Notes: generated by a model from the letters alone, not told the origin. A stretch of 64,000 bases of DNA from Paenibacillus sp. JQZ6Y-1 (GCF_040719145.1 NZ_JBFDUZ010000001.1:2294001-2358000), one strand, 5' to 3'; counted from the stretch's first letter, positions 50,961 to 60,085 are shown. A program made the numbers and translations.

Positions 50961-51626
50961 TTAGTGCTGATTGTATAATCGCTGTCCATTGATGCTATAC
51001 ATTTCGATCCGATCCAGCACTCTACCTGAATATTTAGAACCTGTTCTGTTGAACTCGACTATGGCATTCATATAATATAGTTGTCCTTGCTCAAGTGGAA
51101 TAATCGCTACCGTTCCATCGGTAAACTTTAAACGTACCTGTCGGATATTAGGATCATGAACATATCCATAAAAGGCATCGTACATAACTTTGCGTGAATG
51201 AGGAAAAGGTAAACTTAGTACACCCCCAGAGTTGCTAGGCTGAACTCTCACATCACCATACTGTTTTTGCGTAAAATTGCTCAATTTAAACCATTTATTT
51301 TGATGAAGACCAGCTAGCATTATGCCCATATAATTCACGCTATGATGACGAAATGTGTACAACAATATAGTTGCCCCTGCATTATCGTTTTGCTGTTCAA
51401 TATGTATTGTCTGCGTATCAATATCCGTTTGATACTCCATTTGAATAGAATGACTAATCAATTCAGAAAGGGAGTCTGATCCTGTTTCAGAAACGTCCCT
51501 ACTATAGCTTGCCAATTGTGTCGTAATATCTTCTAAATGGTTTTGGTTTAAGCGCATCGCATTCGCATCAGATACATTTGTCATTAATAGAATCAGAATA
51601 CTTGCTGTTATTGCATATCTTTTCAA
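50961..51626 (-). CDS. Secreted hypothetical protein
   Basis: A 221-residue protein with a signal peptide (MKRYAITASILILLMTNVSDANA, cleavage probably after ANA). The mature part is mixed beta, with YTFRHHSVNYMGIMLAGLHQNKWFKLSNF, and RLKFTDGTVAIIPLEQGQLYYM near the C-terminus. The start is TTG 51626 with AAAGGAGGG 6 bases upstream. The family is not recognised. The gene and its neighbourhood are slightly AT-rich. Confidence 0.6.
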   Translation of the reverse strand: MKRYAITASILILLMTNVSDANAMRLNQNHLEDITTQLASYSRDVSETGSDSLSELISHSIQMEYQTDIDTQTIHIEQQNDNAGATILLYTFRHHSVNYMGIMLAGLHQNKWFKLSNFTQKQYGDVRVQPSNSGGVLSLPFPHSRKVMYDAFYGYVHDPNIRQVRLKFTDGTVAIIPLEQGQLYYMNAIVEFNRTGSKYSGRVLDRIEMYSINGQRLYNQH

Positions 51627-51698
51627 TCCATTCCCTCCTTTAATATAGAAATCTTAAAATTCCAATTCATTCCATTATACAAAAAAATCTGCTCAACT

Positions 51699-51737
51699 AA
51701 AAAAGCCGGACAACGACAGGCTCGTTATCCGGCTTTC
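51699..51737. terminator. Rho-independent terminator after the YceI gene
   Basis: AAAGCCGGA-AACGA pairs with TCGTT-TCCGGCTTT around a 5-base loop, with flanking A and T runs. It closes the YceI gene on the minus strand. Confidence 0.88.
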
Positions 51738-51792
51738 TTCTATGAGGTTACATCAAATATGTTGAAGGATATTCCATTCTCTCTGACATATC

Positions 51793-52506
51793 TTATTTTT
51801 TATCCAGTACCAATTCCAGCTGAACATTGATGTCGTTCTCTGTGCTCAGTACAACGGAGTGAGGGTTCGTCATGCCGAAGTCGGCGAAGGTAACTTTTGT
51901 TGTACCAGACAGTAGCAATTGACCATCTTGGTATACACTTTTCATATCAAAGGTTGCTTCTTTTTCTACACCTTTTACTGTCAACGTACCTGTCATTTTA
52001 AATTCATTGGTTGCACCGGATGCCCATTCGGTCGGTACATTTTCAAATGAAGTCGCTTTGAAGGTTGCATTCGGGAATTGGCTTACATCGAAGAAGTCCG
52101 CTTCTTTGACGTGACCGTCACGTTGCGAGTTGCCGGAATCGATGGCGCTCATGTCGATTTGACCTTCACTCGTCATTTGGGATGGATCGTCTACATTCAC
52201 ATTCCATGTACCACTAACTTTGTTATCGACAAAGTTAACCGTTTCCTGCGAAGTCGTTACAGAGAAGTATACTTTGGACGTAGATTCATTGATTGCCCAA
52301 TTGCCGTTCAGTTCACTTCCCGTTACACTCTGACCAGTCGTTGTCGATGTTGTGCCTTCTGCGGACGCACTTTCAGTTGGTACAACACTTTCGATAGCTA
52401 CATTGTTACCCATATAGCTTTTCAGAAAAGTGTAGCCTCCGATTCCTACAATCACAACAATTGCTACAATGGCGATTAACCAGTTCCTTGTCTTTTTGTT
52501 CATCAT
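51793..52506 (-). CDS. YceI-family lipid-binding protein, membrane anchored
   Basis: A 237-residue protein with an uncleaved-looking N-terminal helix (NWLIAIVAIVVIVGIGGYTFL), a Ser/Thr-rich linker and a YceI lipocalin-like barrel. Barrel motifs are NGNWAINESTSKVYFSV, VSGTWNVNVDD, RDGHVKEADFFDVSQFPNATFKATSF and TGTLTVKGVEKEATFDM. YceI domains bind long-chain amphiphiles such as polyisoprenoids. ATG 52506 has AAAGGAG 5 bases upstream; ATG 52503 is equally possible. It is divergent from the two-component operon at 52821, which may control it. Confidence 0.9.
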   Translation of the reverse strand: MMNKKTRNWLIAIVAIVVIVGIGGYTFLKSYMGNNVAIESVVPTESASAEGTTSTTTGQSVTGSELNGNWAINESTSKVYFSVTTSQETVNFVDNKVSGTWNVNVDDPSQMTSEGQIDMSAIDSGNSQRDGHVKEADFFDVSQFPNATFKATSFENVPTEWASGATNEFKMTGTLTVKGVEKEATFDMKSVYQDGQLLLSGTTKVTFADFGMTNPHSVVLSTENDINVQLELVLDKK

Positions 52507-52820
52507 GTACTCTCCTTTGCTTTCTTTGATATGCACAGTATACGAAGCCAATATGTCGAGAATATGTCCAACTAGAAGATAGATTTATTTTTTTTGCAAA
52601 TTTAAAAGAGTATGTGAAATATCTAAGTTTATATATAGATTGTTTTGTTTCCCTGCTATATAATGCAATCAATCCACGGTTTATATTGCCGCTGGATTTG
52701 CTGTGCCTGTACAATGGAAGGAAGTAGACGGGTGAAATACTGATTACAATGTACCCTCTGCTAACACAGGTTATATTACCGGAGTGTTGTTATCTGCTTC
52801 GGCAAGGAGTCGCTGAATAG
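52507..52820. other. Divergent intergenic region, YceI gene and two-component operon
   Basis: A strong -10 TATAAT lies at ~52658-52663 on the plus strand, with only a weak -35 (TAGATT) 17 bases upstream. AT-rich and without genes. It should hold the promoters for both directions. Confidence 0.45.
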
Positions 52821-53504
52821 ATGAATTTGATTTTGATTGTAGAAGACGAACCGGGGATTGCCCGCGTCTTATCCGCTTATTTAAAAAAGGCAGGGTTTGA
52901 GGTAGTTCATGCTGCGGATGGCATCACTGCATTGGAGTTGTTCAAGCAGCATAGTCCTGCACTCGTTTTACTGGATGTGATGCTGCCGGGTATGGATGGC
53001 TGGGAATTGTTGCAGCTGATCCGTGAACAAGGCGCCTGCCCTGTCATTATGCTAACGGCACGCGATGGAATTGAGGATCGACTGAGTGGTCTAGACGGCG
53101 GTGCTGATGATTATATGACCAAGCCGTTTATGCCCGAAGAAGTAGTTGCGCGCGTCAATGCCGTGCTGCGTCGCCGACCGTATATGAACGACCGTAATAG
53201 CAAGCGTCACTTTGGCAATCTAGTGATTGATTATGCTGCCAAATGCGCTTATTTGAACGGTGCGGAGGTTGGTCTTAGTCCGCGGGATCTGTCGCTGCTC
53301 CTCTTCCTGTCGGAATATCCGAACCGCACCTTTACACGCGATCATCTGATCGAACAAGTCTGGGGCATGGATTACGAAGGCAGTGACCGTGCAGTCGATC
53401 TGTCGGTCAAACGGCTACGCCAGCTACTGTCCAACTGGTCGTCCGATGTGGGCGAGATTCGCACTTTACGAGGAATGGGGTATCAATTTTGGATCAACGA
53501 GTGA
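52821..53504 (+). CDS. OmpR-family response regulator
   Basis: A 227-residue regulator with receiver domain LILIVEDEPGIARVLSAYLKKAGF, acceptor Asp ~54 in LVLLDVMLPGMDGWELL and the switch Lys in DDYMTKPFMPEE. The DNA-binding domain has LSPRDLSLLLFLSEYPNRTFTRDHLIEQVWGMDYEGSDRAVDLSVKRLRQLL. AAGGAG lies ~11 bases before the ATG. It is the first gene of a two-gene operon, overlapping the kinase start. Confidence 0.93.
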   Translation: MNLILIVEDEPGIARVLSAYLKKAGFEVVHAADGITALELFKQHSPALVLLDVMLPGMDGWELLQLIREQGACPVIMLTARDGIEDRLSGLDGGADDYMTKPFMPEEVVARVNAVLRRRPYMNDRNSKRHFGNLVIDYAAKCAYLNGAEVGLSPRDLSLLLFLSEYPNRTFTRDHLIEQVWGMDYEGSDRAVDLSVKRLRQLLSNWSSDVGEIRTLRGMGYQFWINE

Positions 53505-54889
53505 AGCCGACGCGTACCGTCTCGCTGTTGTCCTATTGGACGATACGCTATTTTATTATTCTCTGTATCGGGTTTGTCATTATCGCATTGGCAGCCATCT
53601 ATTGGGTGCGCGATACAACAATGGATAACCGGATTCGGACGGCGGGCTTGCTCGGTCAGGAGGTTGCTGACCGGGTTACCACATCGTCTGGGCAGATCAG
53701 CATTCCGCCCAATCTGGATTACATTATCAAAAATCGCTTGCGCTTCTTCAACATCGACGATGGGACCTGCCTGATTATTACGGATAAGCAGGGAAATCTG
53801 ATGTTCTCGCGTCCAGCAATTACCGAAAAACAAATGTACAACAAGCTGTCCGACGATCTTAGCCAAGCGCGCGATGAGCGCTTTATGTCGATCAACACGC
53901 CTATCGACAATAGCAGCAATCAGCAGATTGGTCAGGTCAGCATTTTACAATCCAAAAAATCACTGACCTACAGCCCGAAAGAACTGATGTTTATCTTCGT
54001 TCTGCTCGGTATGCTCATTCTAGCAGGCTGGCTGACAATCTACCTGCTCTCCCGCAAGCTGTCCCGTCCACTTGGCGGCGTAGCAGAAGCCGCGCAGCAG
54101 ATTTGCGCTGGTAATTACGACGTCAAGCTGAATATTCATACGAGAGAAACGGAGATTCAAGAACTGGTCTCCTCTTTTGAGGAAATGGCACAGCGACTCA
54201 AGCATTTGGAAGAATGGCGCGCCCTCTCTCTTGCTGGTGTCACTCATGAGTTGAAAACACCAGTGACATCGATCAAGGGTCTGATGATGGCGGTACGCGA
54301 TGATGTCGTATCCGGCGATGAAGCACATGAGTTTCTCGATATTGCGCTCAAGGAATCTGACCGGATGGAGCGTATGGTCGCCGATCTGCTCGATTACAAC
54401 GCCTTCGCCTCTGGCAGTGTAGAAGTGCGCCGTGATAAGCTGGATTTGCAGCTGTTAATTCGCGAAGTCGCACACCAGTGGAAATTAACACATGAGATGA
54501 ATGAGATTGATATTCAGCTGGACTTACCCGCAGAGCCAATGTATACGACGGGCGATTCACTGCGTATCCAGCAAATCATCGTCAATCTGCTGAATAACGG
54601 CTTTCAGGCTGCTGATCATTCAAGTTGCATTCGTTTTACGATTCGCATGTTTGCCGATAATGATAGGCTGCATGTGGAAGTGACAGATAATGGTTCTGGT
54701 GTAGCGCCGGAAGATCAGTATCATATTTTCGAGCGTTTTTACCGTGGTGAAAAGAAAAAACGCAGCGTTCGCGGTCTGGGTCTCGGCTTGACTTACAGTC
54801 AGCTGCTCGCCCGCGCGCAAGGCGGCGACTTGCTGCTACGACGTAGCTCGTCGACAGGCAGTACCTTTGCTCTAGAGTTACCGCGATAA
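53489..54889 (+). CDS. Sensor histidine kinase
   Basis: A 466-residue kinase. TM1 is at ~18-40, a ~125-residue extracellular loop follows, and TM2 is at ~168-190. HAMP is next, then HisKA with His ~258 in AGVTHELKTPVTSIKGLMMAV and HATPase with NLLNNGFQAAD, HIFERFYRGEKKKR and RGLGLGLTYSQLL. The start is TTG 53489 or GTG 53501; the latter overlaps the regulator stop as GTGA. It pairs with the regulator before it. The signal is unknown; the divergent YceI gene is a possible target. Confidence 0.92.
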   Translation: MDQRVKPTRTVSLLSYWTIRYFIILCIGFVIIALAAIYWVRDTTMDNRIRTAGLLGQEVADRVTTSSGQISIPPNLDYIIKNRLRFFNIDDGTCLIITDKQGNLMFSRPAITEKQMYNKLSDDLSQARDERFMSINTPIDNSSNQQIGQVSILQSKKSLTYSPKELMFIFVLLGMLILAGWLTIYLLSRKLSRPLGGVAEAAQQICAGNYDVKLNIHTRETEIQELVSSFEEMAQRLKHLEEWRALSLAGVTHELKTPVTSIKGLMMAVRDDVVSGDEAHEFLDIALKESDRMERMVADLLDYNAFASGSVEVRRDKLDLQLLIREVAHQWKLTHEMNEIDIQLDLPAEPMYTTGDSLRIQQIIVNLLNNGFQAADHSSCIRFTIRMFADNDRLHVEVTDNGSGVAPEDQYHIFERFYRGEKKKRSVRGLGLGLTYSQLLARAQGGDLLLRRSSSTGSTFALELPR

Positions 54890-54916
54890 TTGGATGTAGC
54901 TTAGATATACCAATAG

Positions 54917-54964
54917 AAAAAGCTCCAGCAGACAGGAATTTCACCTGATCTGCTGGAGCTTTTG
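54917..54964. terminator. Bidirectional rho-independent terminator
   Basis: AAAAGCTCCAGCAGA pairs with TCTGCTGGAGCTTTT around a 16-base loop. It ends the two-component operon and the convergent excalibur gene. Confidence 0.92.
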
Positions 54965-54976
54965 TTATTTTGATAT

Positions 54977-55225
54977 TTATTCGCAAGCGATGCCGTCTTT
55001 GTCGCGATCCAGCTTCAGACGGTATCCGGGTTCGCCTTTGTACAGTGGCGCTTTGCCTGCCTTACGAACAGCCGTGCAGTTTTTGTAAAAGACACCTTTT
55101 ACATTGGTAAAGCCAGATACCTGCTGCGAAGATTTAGCTTGAACCGGAGAAGATACAGCTACGCCTGTACCTGCGATCAGTGCTGCTGTAACAATGCCTG
55201 CGAACATTTTTTTCATCGTATTCAT
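54977..55225 (-). CDS. Secreted excalibur calcium-binding domain protein
   Basis: An 82-residue exported protein. A signal peptide (about 1-30, ending VQAKS) is followed by the excalibur motif NCTAVRKAGKAPLYKGEPGY, continuing RLKLDRDKDGIACE. The DRDKDGIACE Ca-binding loop and two Cys are hallmarks. The domain is usually attached to nucleases or surface proteins; here it stands alone. AAAGGGG precedes ATG 55225 by 9 bases. Confidence 0.92.
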   Translation of the reverse strand: MNTMKKMFAGIVTAALIAGTGVAVSSPVQAKSSQQVSGFTNVKGVFYKNCTAVRKAGKAPLYKGEPGYRLKLDRDKDGIACE

Positions 55226-55555
55226 TTGTGTGAACCCCTTTGTCTGTATGATGGTTTTGTAACGGTATGTCTTTTTGTTTAGGTTAATCAGTTAGTTATG
55301 TGTTCCAGTGTATTCTATCACATAATTATGTTTTATTTTACCTTTTTTTCAAAATAAAATTGCATGGATAGAATATCGGTTTCGACGCGCATACAATGAA
55401 TAGGTTTAAGAGAATATACTCATGCTGCGGATGGTAGTGGTGGATAGGTGCGTAGATTTATTTTCTCTATTATGAATTTTTCATGCATTGAAATAATTTT
55501 ATTAGTATACACTTTAAAAATGGGAGGTCGTTTCCATGTTCTTCCCTCCACTTCA
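55226..55555. other. Non-coding AT-rich stretch between the excalibur gene and the octamer array
   Basis: No gene is seen. With the octamer array and the hairpin at 55673-55714 it forms a ~600-base gap between genes. Confidence 0.5.
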
Positions 55556-55634
55556 TGAACGGGTGAACGGGTGAACGGGTGAACGGGTGAACGGGTGAAC
55601 GGGTGAACGGGTGAACGGGTGAACGGGTGAACGG
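55556..55634 (+). repeat. 8-bp tandem repeat array (TGAACGGG)n, ~9.9 copies
   Basis: Perfect head-to-tail copies of TGAACGGG. The array is non-coding by the evidence here. A minus-strand ORF across it encodes VHPFTRSP repeats but has no ribosome binding site. The 8-bp unit makes it a likely polymorphic locus through strand slippage. Confidence 0.97.
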
Positions 55635-55672
55635 CTTGATTGTGTATCAAAAAGTAATATGTCCAGCAAAAA

Positions 55673-55714
55673 CTCCATGTTTCGTTCAGCAATATGTTCG
55701 CCGGAAACATGGAG
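55673..55714 (-). terminator. Hairpin, probable terminator of the copper amine oxidase operon
   Basis: CTCCATGTTTC (55673-55683) and GAAACATGGAG (55704-55714) form a perfect 11-bp stem. On the minus strand it is followed by TTTTTG. It lies 120 bases after the small membrane protein gene. Confidence 0.7.
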
Positions 55715-55834
55715 CCTTCATTATATTGATACGGTTTCTGCGTTTACATGCCTACCTTTTGCATCAATTGATCCATACTACTGCCCTACATCTGAATAGT
55801 TCCTTTCTCCTCCAATGTACTGCTATATCTGTCT

Positions 55835-56317
55835 TTATTCGAGCATGATCACAATGCTATAGACAGCTACACCTAGCGATACCAATGAAAAGCCTGCACA
55901 AATATAATTCATTTTCACCGTCGGCTTCTTGCGTAGCATGTTCCATAGCTGGTATCCCGCCTGTAGGATGCTAGCAATGGAAATGATCCAGATCGCTCCC
56001 ATCACAATCTCCATCCACGGGATTGCACTACTCATCGGATAACCACCGTTATCGCTCATGGAGCTATGATCCATCCCCTGCATACTACTGCTTCCATTCA
56101 CCCTCATGCCACTCCCACTCATGTCCATACTTCCATGTCCCATCATCACCATCGACGATGCCAAAGCAGGCAAAATCAGCATATGAATGGCATGCAGCAC
56201 CACGATAACCAGAGCAGGTAGTAACGAAGATACCAGTTGTAGCGGAGACATCCCTTTCCTGCGTATTCCACCGGATATAGTACTGTCATGCACAGACCAT
56301 GCACTCGTTTTCTCCAT
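55835..56317 (-). CDS. Small membrane protein with Met/His-rich loop, candidate copper handling factor
   Basis: A 160-residue protein with three predicted membrane helices (~24-50, ~99-121, ~133-158). The loop between helices 1 and 2 is rich in Met, Gly, Ser and His, with MMGHGSMDMSG and MQGMDHSSM; about eleven Met and three His occur in ~45 residues. Met- and His-rich segments of this kind bind Cu(I) or Cu(II) in copper carriers. The gene starts 15 bases after the copper amine oxidase stop with its own AAAGGAGGGG, so the two form an operon. A copper-delivery role for the oxidase is inferred from context and composition; the protein belongs to no family I recognise. Confidence 0.75.
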   Translation of the reverse strand: MEKTSAWSVHDSTISGGIRRKGMSPLQLVSSLLPALVIVVLHAIHMLILPALASSMVMMGHGSMDMSGSGMRVNGSSSMQGMDHSSMSDNGGYPMSSAIPWMEIVMGAIWIISIASILQAGYQLWNMLRKKPTVKMNYICAGFSLVSLGVAVYSIVIMLE

Positions 56318-56332
56318 TCGGTATCCCCTCCT

Positions 56333-58264
56333 TTATCCATGATGATGCTGACAATGACCATGTGCCTTCGATGGCGACGGCGGTACATCTAGTGCTGGGC
56401 TGCGGTCAAAGAATCCGGTTGGCTTCAGCATAAAGCTGATATACGCTGTCGGCATCACGGGCCAGTCCTCTGGACGTGTAATATGATGATGCCCCATGTT
56501 GTACCAGACCACCACATCGGTATTCTCAATCTCACGATCCGCTGCTGCCCAATGCTCTAGACCATCGCCACCTGCATGCTGATTCGGATAGCTGCCAGAC
56601 GCATACCGTTCGTCTGGGTCAAATGGAGTGACATACAGATGATGCTTGAGGAAACCCGCCCGTTTCATCAGCGGTGAATCGTCATGCGCATACGGATACG
56701 CATTTTCCCCAGCAAACAGCTTGTAGCCCACCGGATCACCCAGCGCATTTTTTGCATTTGGATTGATGAATTTCCAATAGCGCGCTGTTCGCAAATCCAG
56801 ATCACGAATTGCTTCGGACTCCTTACGGAAGGTAGTCGTCACCGGATAAAAGCCATTGCTGTACGGATTATCCGGTCCTTTTTCCATCGACACGGTGTTG
56901 ACCTCGCACACAGAATTGTTAATACCGTCAATCATCAGATCCATACGTACATTGAAGAAATGCTGATGATGCGCAGCAAACAGCTGTGGCGCAATCAGAT
57001 TGCCATAAGGATAACGTGTATCCGGTTGAATCGCTTCGGTATGCAGAATACCCGTCAACTTCACTTCAAACTGGATCGACCCATCCTGATAAAAGTACCA
57101 GAAAAATCCGTACTCATAATTGCCTACTGTGGAGATGCTGGACAGTACCAACCGACGTGAACGACGTACCTCTACATGACCAGTACGCCAGTCTGTATGC
57201 TTCCAGCCAATCCCAAAGTCCTCTTCATGCAAACAAATTGCATTATTAATCTGAATAATATTGCCCTGACTATCTGAGAAATGAGCGTCAAAATACTGAA
57301 TCTCTCCCAAGCAGTCACAGCCCAGCTCTAGCGGGTTGGCAAGCATACCGATACCATATTCGCCCGCATCAAAAGCATTGTTACGGTTCACCGGCTCCGT
57401 CGGATCGCCGTATGGCACTACCATTTCCGATAAGGAAGCACGATACAGAATCGGACGTTCTCGTCCCTGATCGTTATAGCTAACCGTATGCAGCACCAGA
57501 CCCTCGCGTGAAGTGAAGCCGAAGCGCACCTTCCATTTTTGCCAGTCAATCTCATGCCCTTGCACGGTAAAGCTAGGTCCCTGCGGCTGAATAATATCAA
57601 GCGGACGTATATCACTGCGCAGTGGTCCAACTGCATCTGCTGTATAATTCCCATCCAGTGGGGGCAGCGGTACAATCTCCCGATCCACTACCTTCATCAC
57701 TTCCATATGATTCAGATCTACCAGCGCATACAGTCCAGAGATTGGACGAGCATACAGATTATCAAACTCCGACGTCCGATAGTAACTGAGCGCCCGCACA
57801 ATCCGTCTTCCTTCCTCTTCTTCATGTCCAAAATGTCCAGCTGACCACGGATCAACCATAATTTTATCCATATCAGTCAATCCGCGACGCTCTAACGCAG
57901 CGATCATATCAGGATTGGTCTTCACTACGTTCTGACACTCCATAAACTCATCCGCCATGATGGAAGGTTGTACGCCGGGGATATGCTCCCACGAAACGAT
58001 ATGCCCGCCTGTTACCGATACGACAGCTTCATACGTTTGTCCATCGCGATTGTTCAATAGAATGCAAAACGCTTCGCGCTCTAGCACATCTCCCTGCTTG
58101 TATTGCAGTACCTGTGCTTTGGGCGGCTCATATAGATTGACACTAGCGAAGCGATAATGCTCATCCAATTCCTTTTCCTTTCTCAAAATCGCAATCGTGT
58201 GCTCCAATTCAAGCGCCGTCAATGGTTCCAGTGGATGTGTAACAGCTTCAAGTTTAATCGACAT
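56333..58264 (-). CDS. Copper-containing primary-amine oxidase
   Basis: A 643-residue enzyme that oxidises primary amines to aldehydes with release of ammonia and hydrogen peroxide, using topaquinone and copper. The topaquinone precursor Tyr383 lies in TVGNYEYGF, the catalytic base Asp299 in FDAGEYGIG, and copper His433 and His435 in AHHQHFF; the third His is in the GHHHITRPEDWPVMP region. Spacing is close to that of Arthrobacter phenylethylamine oxidase. The C-terminus carries an extra His-rich tail (HGHCQHHHG). No signal peptide is present. ATG 58264 follows GAGGAGGAAC by 5 bases. It is divergent from an APC permease, with two copies of a shared motif between them. Confidence 0.95.
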   Translation of the reverse strand: MSIKLEAVTHPLEPLTALELEHTIAILRKEKELDEHYRFASVNLYEPPKAQVLQYKQGDVLEREAFCILLNNRDGQTYEAVVSVTGGHIVSWEHIPGVQPSIMADEFMECQNVVKTNPDMIAALERRGLTDMDKIMVDPWSAGHFGHEEEEGRRIVRALSYYRTSEFDNLYARPISGLYALVDLNHMEVMKVVDREIVPLPPLDGNYTADAVGPLRSDIRPLDIIQPQGPSFTVQGHEIDWQKWKVRFGFTSREGLVLHTVSYNDQGRERPILYRASLSEMVVPYGDPTEPVNRNNAFDAGEYGIGMLANPLELGCDCLGEIQYFDAHFSDSQGNIIQINNAICLHEEDFGIGWKHTDWRTGHVEVRRSRRLVLSSISTVGNYEYGFFWYFYQDGSIQFEVKLTGILHTEAIQPDTRYPYGNLIAPQLFAAHHQHFFNVRMDLMIDGINNSVCEVNTVSMEKGPDNPYSNGFYPVTTTFRKESEAIRDLDLRTARYWKFINPNAKNALGDPVGYKLFAGENAYPYAHDDSPLMKRAGFLKHHLYVTPFDPDERYASGSYPNQHAGGDGLEHWAAADREIENTDVVVWYNMGHHHITRPEDWPVMPTAYISFMLKPTGFFDRSPALDVPPSPSKAHGHCQHHHG

Positions 58265-58343
58265 GTTTCGTTCCTCCTCATATATAAAGTCATGTTTTCT
58301 GACTTCTTGTGTTGAAATCATATCGAATATCTGAGGTTTATGT

Positions 58344-58361
58344 ATTGTAAAAATGGGATCA
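58344..58361 (+). promoter_or_regulatory. Candidate AraC-type binding site, copy 1
   Basis: ATTGTAAAAATGGGATCA, 80 bases upstream of the copper amine oxidase start. It shares ATTGTAAAAANNGGA with copies at 58403-58420 and 61261-61278. Confidence 0.6.
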
Positions 58362-58402
58362 ACTCAAAAAAATATCGCTTTTACGTTAACTAAACTAACA
58401 TA

Positions 58403-58420
58403 TATTCCGTTTTTTACAAT
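58403..58420 (-). promoter_or_regulatory. Candidate AraC-type binding site, copy 2
   Basis: The minus-strand sequence ATTGTAAAAAACGGAATA lies about 68 bases upstream of the APC permease start. With copy 1 it forms an inverted pair in the divergent region. Confidence 0.6.
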
Positions 58421-58487
58421 CTTGGATCACAAGGGATGTACATAATAAAACAAGGAAGACATGCAGTACATTGAAGGGGGAATGAAG

Positions 58488-59987
58488 ATGGAACAAACAA
58501 CCACGAATGTACAACAAGATAATCGGCAGCAAACATCACTGATGCCGGACGCGTTGGGAGTACCGGGACTGGTTTTTTTCGTAATTTCGGCAGCTGCACC
58601 GTTGATGGCGTTGATGGGTACTCTTACGTTTTCTATGGGATTGGGGAATGGCATTGGCGCACCCGGCATTTATGTGTTGGCACTGATTTTATGGATGTTA
58701 TTCGCGGTCGGGTATACATCAATGAGTCGTCACGTACGTAATACAGGTGCTTTTTACGCGTATGTATCGAAAGGGCTGGGCAAAATTTCTGGCATCAGCG
58801 CCAGTCTGCTAGCAATCGTCTCTTATTGTGCATTACTGCTGGCGTTATACGGACTAGTGGGCAATGCGTTCAACTCATTATTGATGGAAGTTGGGATTCA
58901 TCTACATTGGTGGGTGTACTCGATCCTCTGCTGCGCGATCGTTGGTATTCTTGGGTATCGCCGAGTAGATGTGGGCGCCAAGTTACTTGGGGTGTGCATG
59001 ATCATGGAAGTGATTATCCTGCTCATTATCGCCGTTGCTGCGCTCACAACTGGTACATCCGAAGGCTATACAGCCGCACCATTCCGAATGGATGTCATCT
59101 TTGGCGGTTCACCGGGCATTGCGATTATGTATTGTATGGGTGCTTTTATTGGGTTTGAAGCTACTGTAATTTATGGAGAAGAAGCCAAACATCCGAATCG
59201 AACCATCCCCGTCGCTACATATACAGCGGTCGGTATTCTTGGATTGCTGTATGCGTTTATCAGCTATAGCATCGTGATCGGCTGGGGTGAAACAGGGGTT
59301 ATGACCAAAGTGAATACGATTCTCACCCAAGGTCTTGATCCTGCCAGTCTGTTTACCGATCTGGCGGCTAATCATCTGGGTATCTGGTCGGTATGGGTGC
59401 TTCGCTCGCTATTTGTAACTAGCGCTTTCGCTGGGCTGATTGCCTATCATAATGTCATTGCCCGTTATCTATTCTCGATGGGACGCTCTGGTGTATTGCC
59501 CGTCGCCCTTGCTCGGCTACACACCCATCATCGTTCCCCGCATGTTGCCGGATTGCTGCTTAGTGTGCTGTCGTTGATCTTTATTGGACTAACGATTGCA
59601 GCCGGATGGGACCCGTTTCTACAAACCTTTGCATACTTATCAGCGATGGCATGTCTCGGTCTGCTCTGTCTATATACGGTGGTCGGATTTGCGATTGTAT
59701 CGTTCTTTATCCGTACAGGCAAGGATCGTCGTCTCTGGCATAGCAAAATCGCTCCGCTCCTGTCCGCCTTCGGTCTGCTTGCCGCTACTCTGATTACGAT
59801 TATCAACTTCCCCTCACTTGTAGGTACGAGCGCCTCATCTGTGCCGCTACTTATGGAATTCACGCTGGCTCTTGTAGCTGTTATCGGTGTCTGCATCGGA
59901 ATCTGGCTCAAACTGTATCGTCCATCCGTTTATGCATATGCTGGCGAATCTATTGCCGAAGCAGAAACGGAAGCTACTGCTCCATAA
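58488..59987 (+). CDS. APC-superfamily amino acid/amine permease
   Basis: A ~499-residue transporter with about 12 hydrophobic helices. GVPGLVFFVISAAAPLMALMGTLTFSMGLGNGIGAPG is the usual TM1 motif, and CMGAFIGFEATVIYGEEAKHPNRTIPVATY is the cytoplasmic loop of this group. RHVRNTGAFYAYVSKGLGK is also conserved. ATG 58488 follows GGGGG by 7 bases; ATG 58482 is within that site. The adjacent amine oxidase suggests uptake of amines or their amino acid precursors. A terminator follows at 60086-60142. Confidence 0.92.
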   Translation: MEQTTTNVQQDNRQQTSLMPDALGVPGLVFFVISAAAPLMALMGTLTFSMGLGNGIGAPGIYVLALILWMLFAVGYTSMSRHVRNTGAFYAYVSKGLGKISGISASLLAIVSYCALLLALYGLVGNAFNSLLMEVGIHLHWWVYSILCCAIVGILGYRRVDVGAKLLGVCMIMEVIILLIIAVAALTTGTSEGYTAAPFRMDVIFGGSPGIAIMYCMGAFIGFEATVIYGEEAKHPNRTIPVATYTAVGILGLLYAFISYSIVIGWGETGVMTKVNTILTQGLDPASLFTDLAANHLGIWSVWVLRSLFVTSAFAGLIAYHNVIARYLFSMGRSGVLPVALARLHTHHRSPHVAGLLLSVLSLIFIGLTIAAGWDPFLQTFAYLSAMACLGLLCLYTVVGFAIVSFFIRTGKDRRLWHSKIAPLLSAFGLLAATLITIINFPSLVGTSASSVPLLMEFTLALVAVIGVCIGIWLKLYRPSVYAYAGESIAEAETEATAP

Positions 59988-60085
59988 TGCAATCATCCAC
60001 TACGCTGCATCTGTGCGTCTCCTTGTCCATGCTCTTTACCGATCTATTATGATGCTGTGCATATAATATGTCTCTCCAAATCACA

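Noticed and set aside
55556-55634. Possible CRISPR array
   Set aside because: The units are 8 bp, directly adjacent and without spacers; no cas genes are near.
55420-55710. 96-codon minus-strand ORF with VHPFTRSP repeats
   Set aside because: Its repetitive body is produced by the 8-bp array read in three frames; there is no ribosome binding site and the rest has no recognisable fold.
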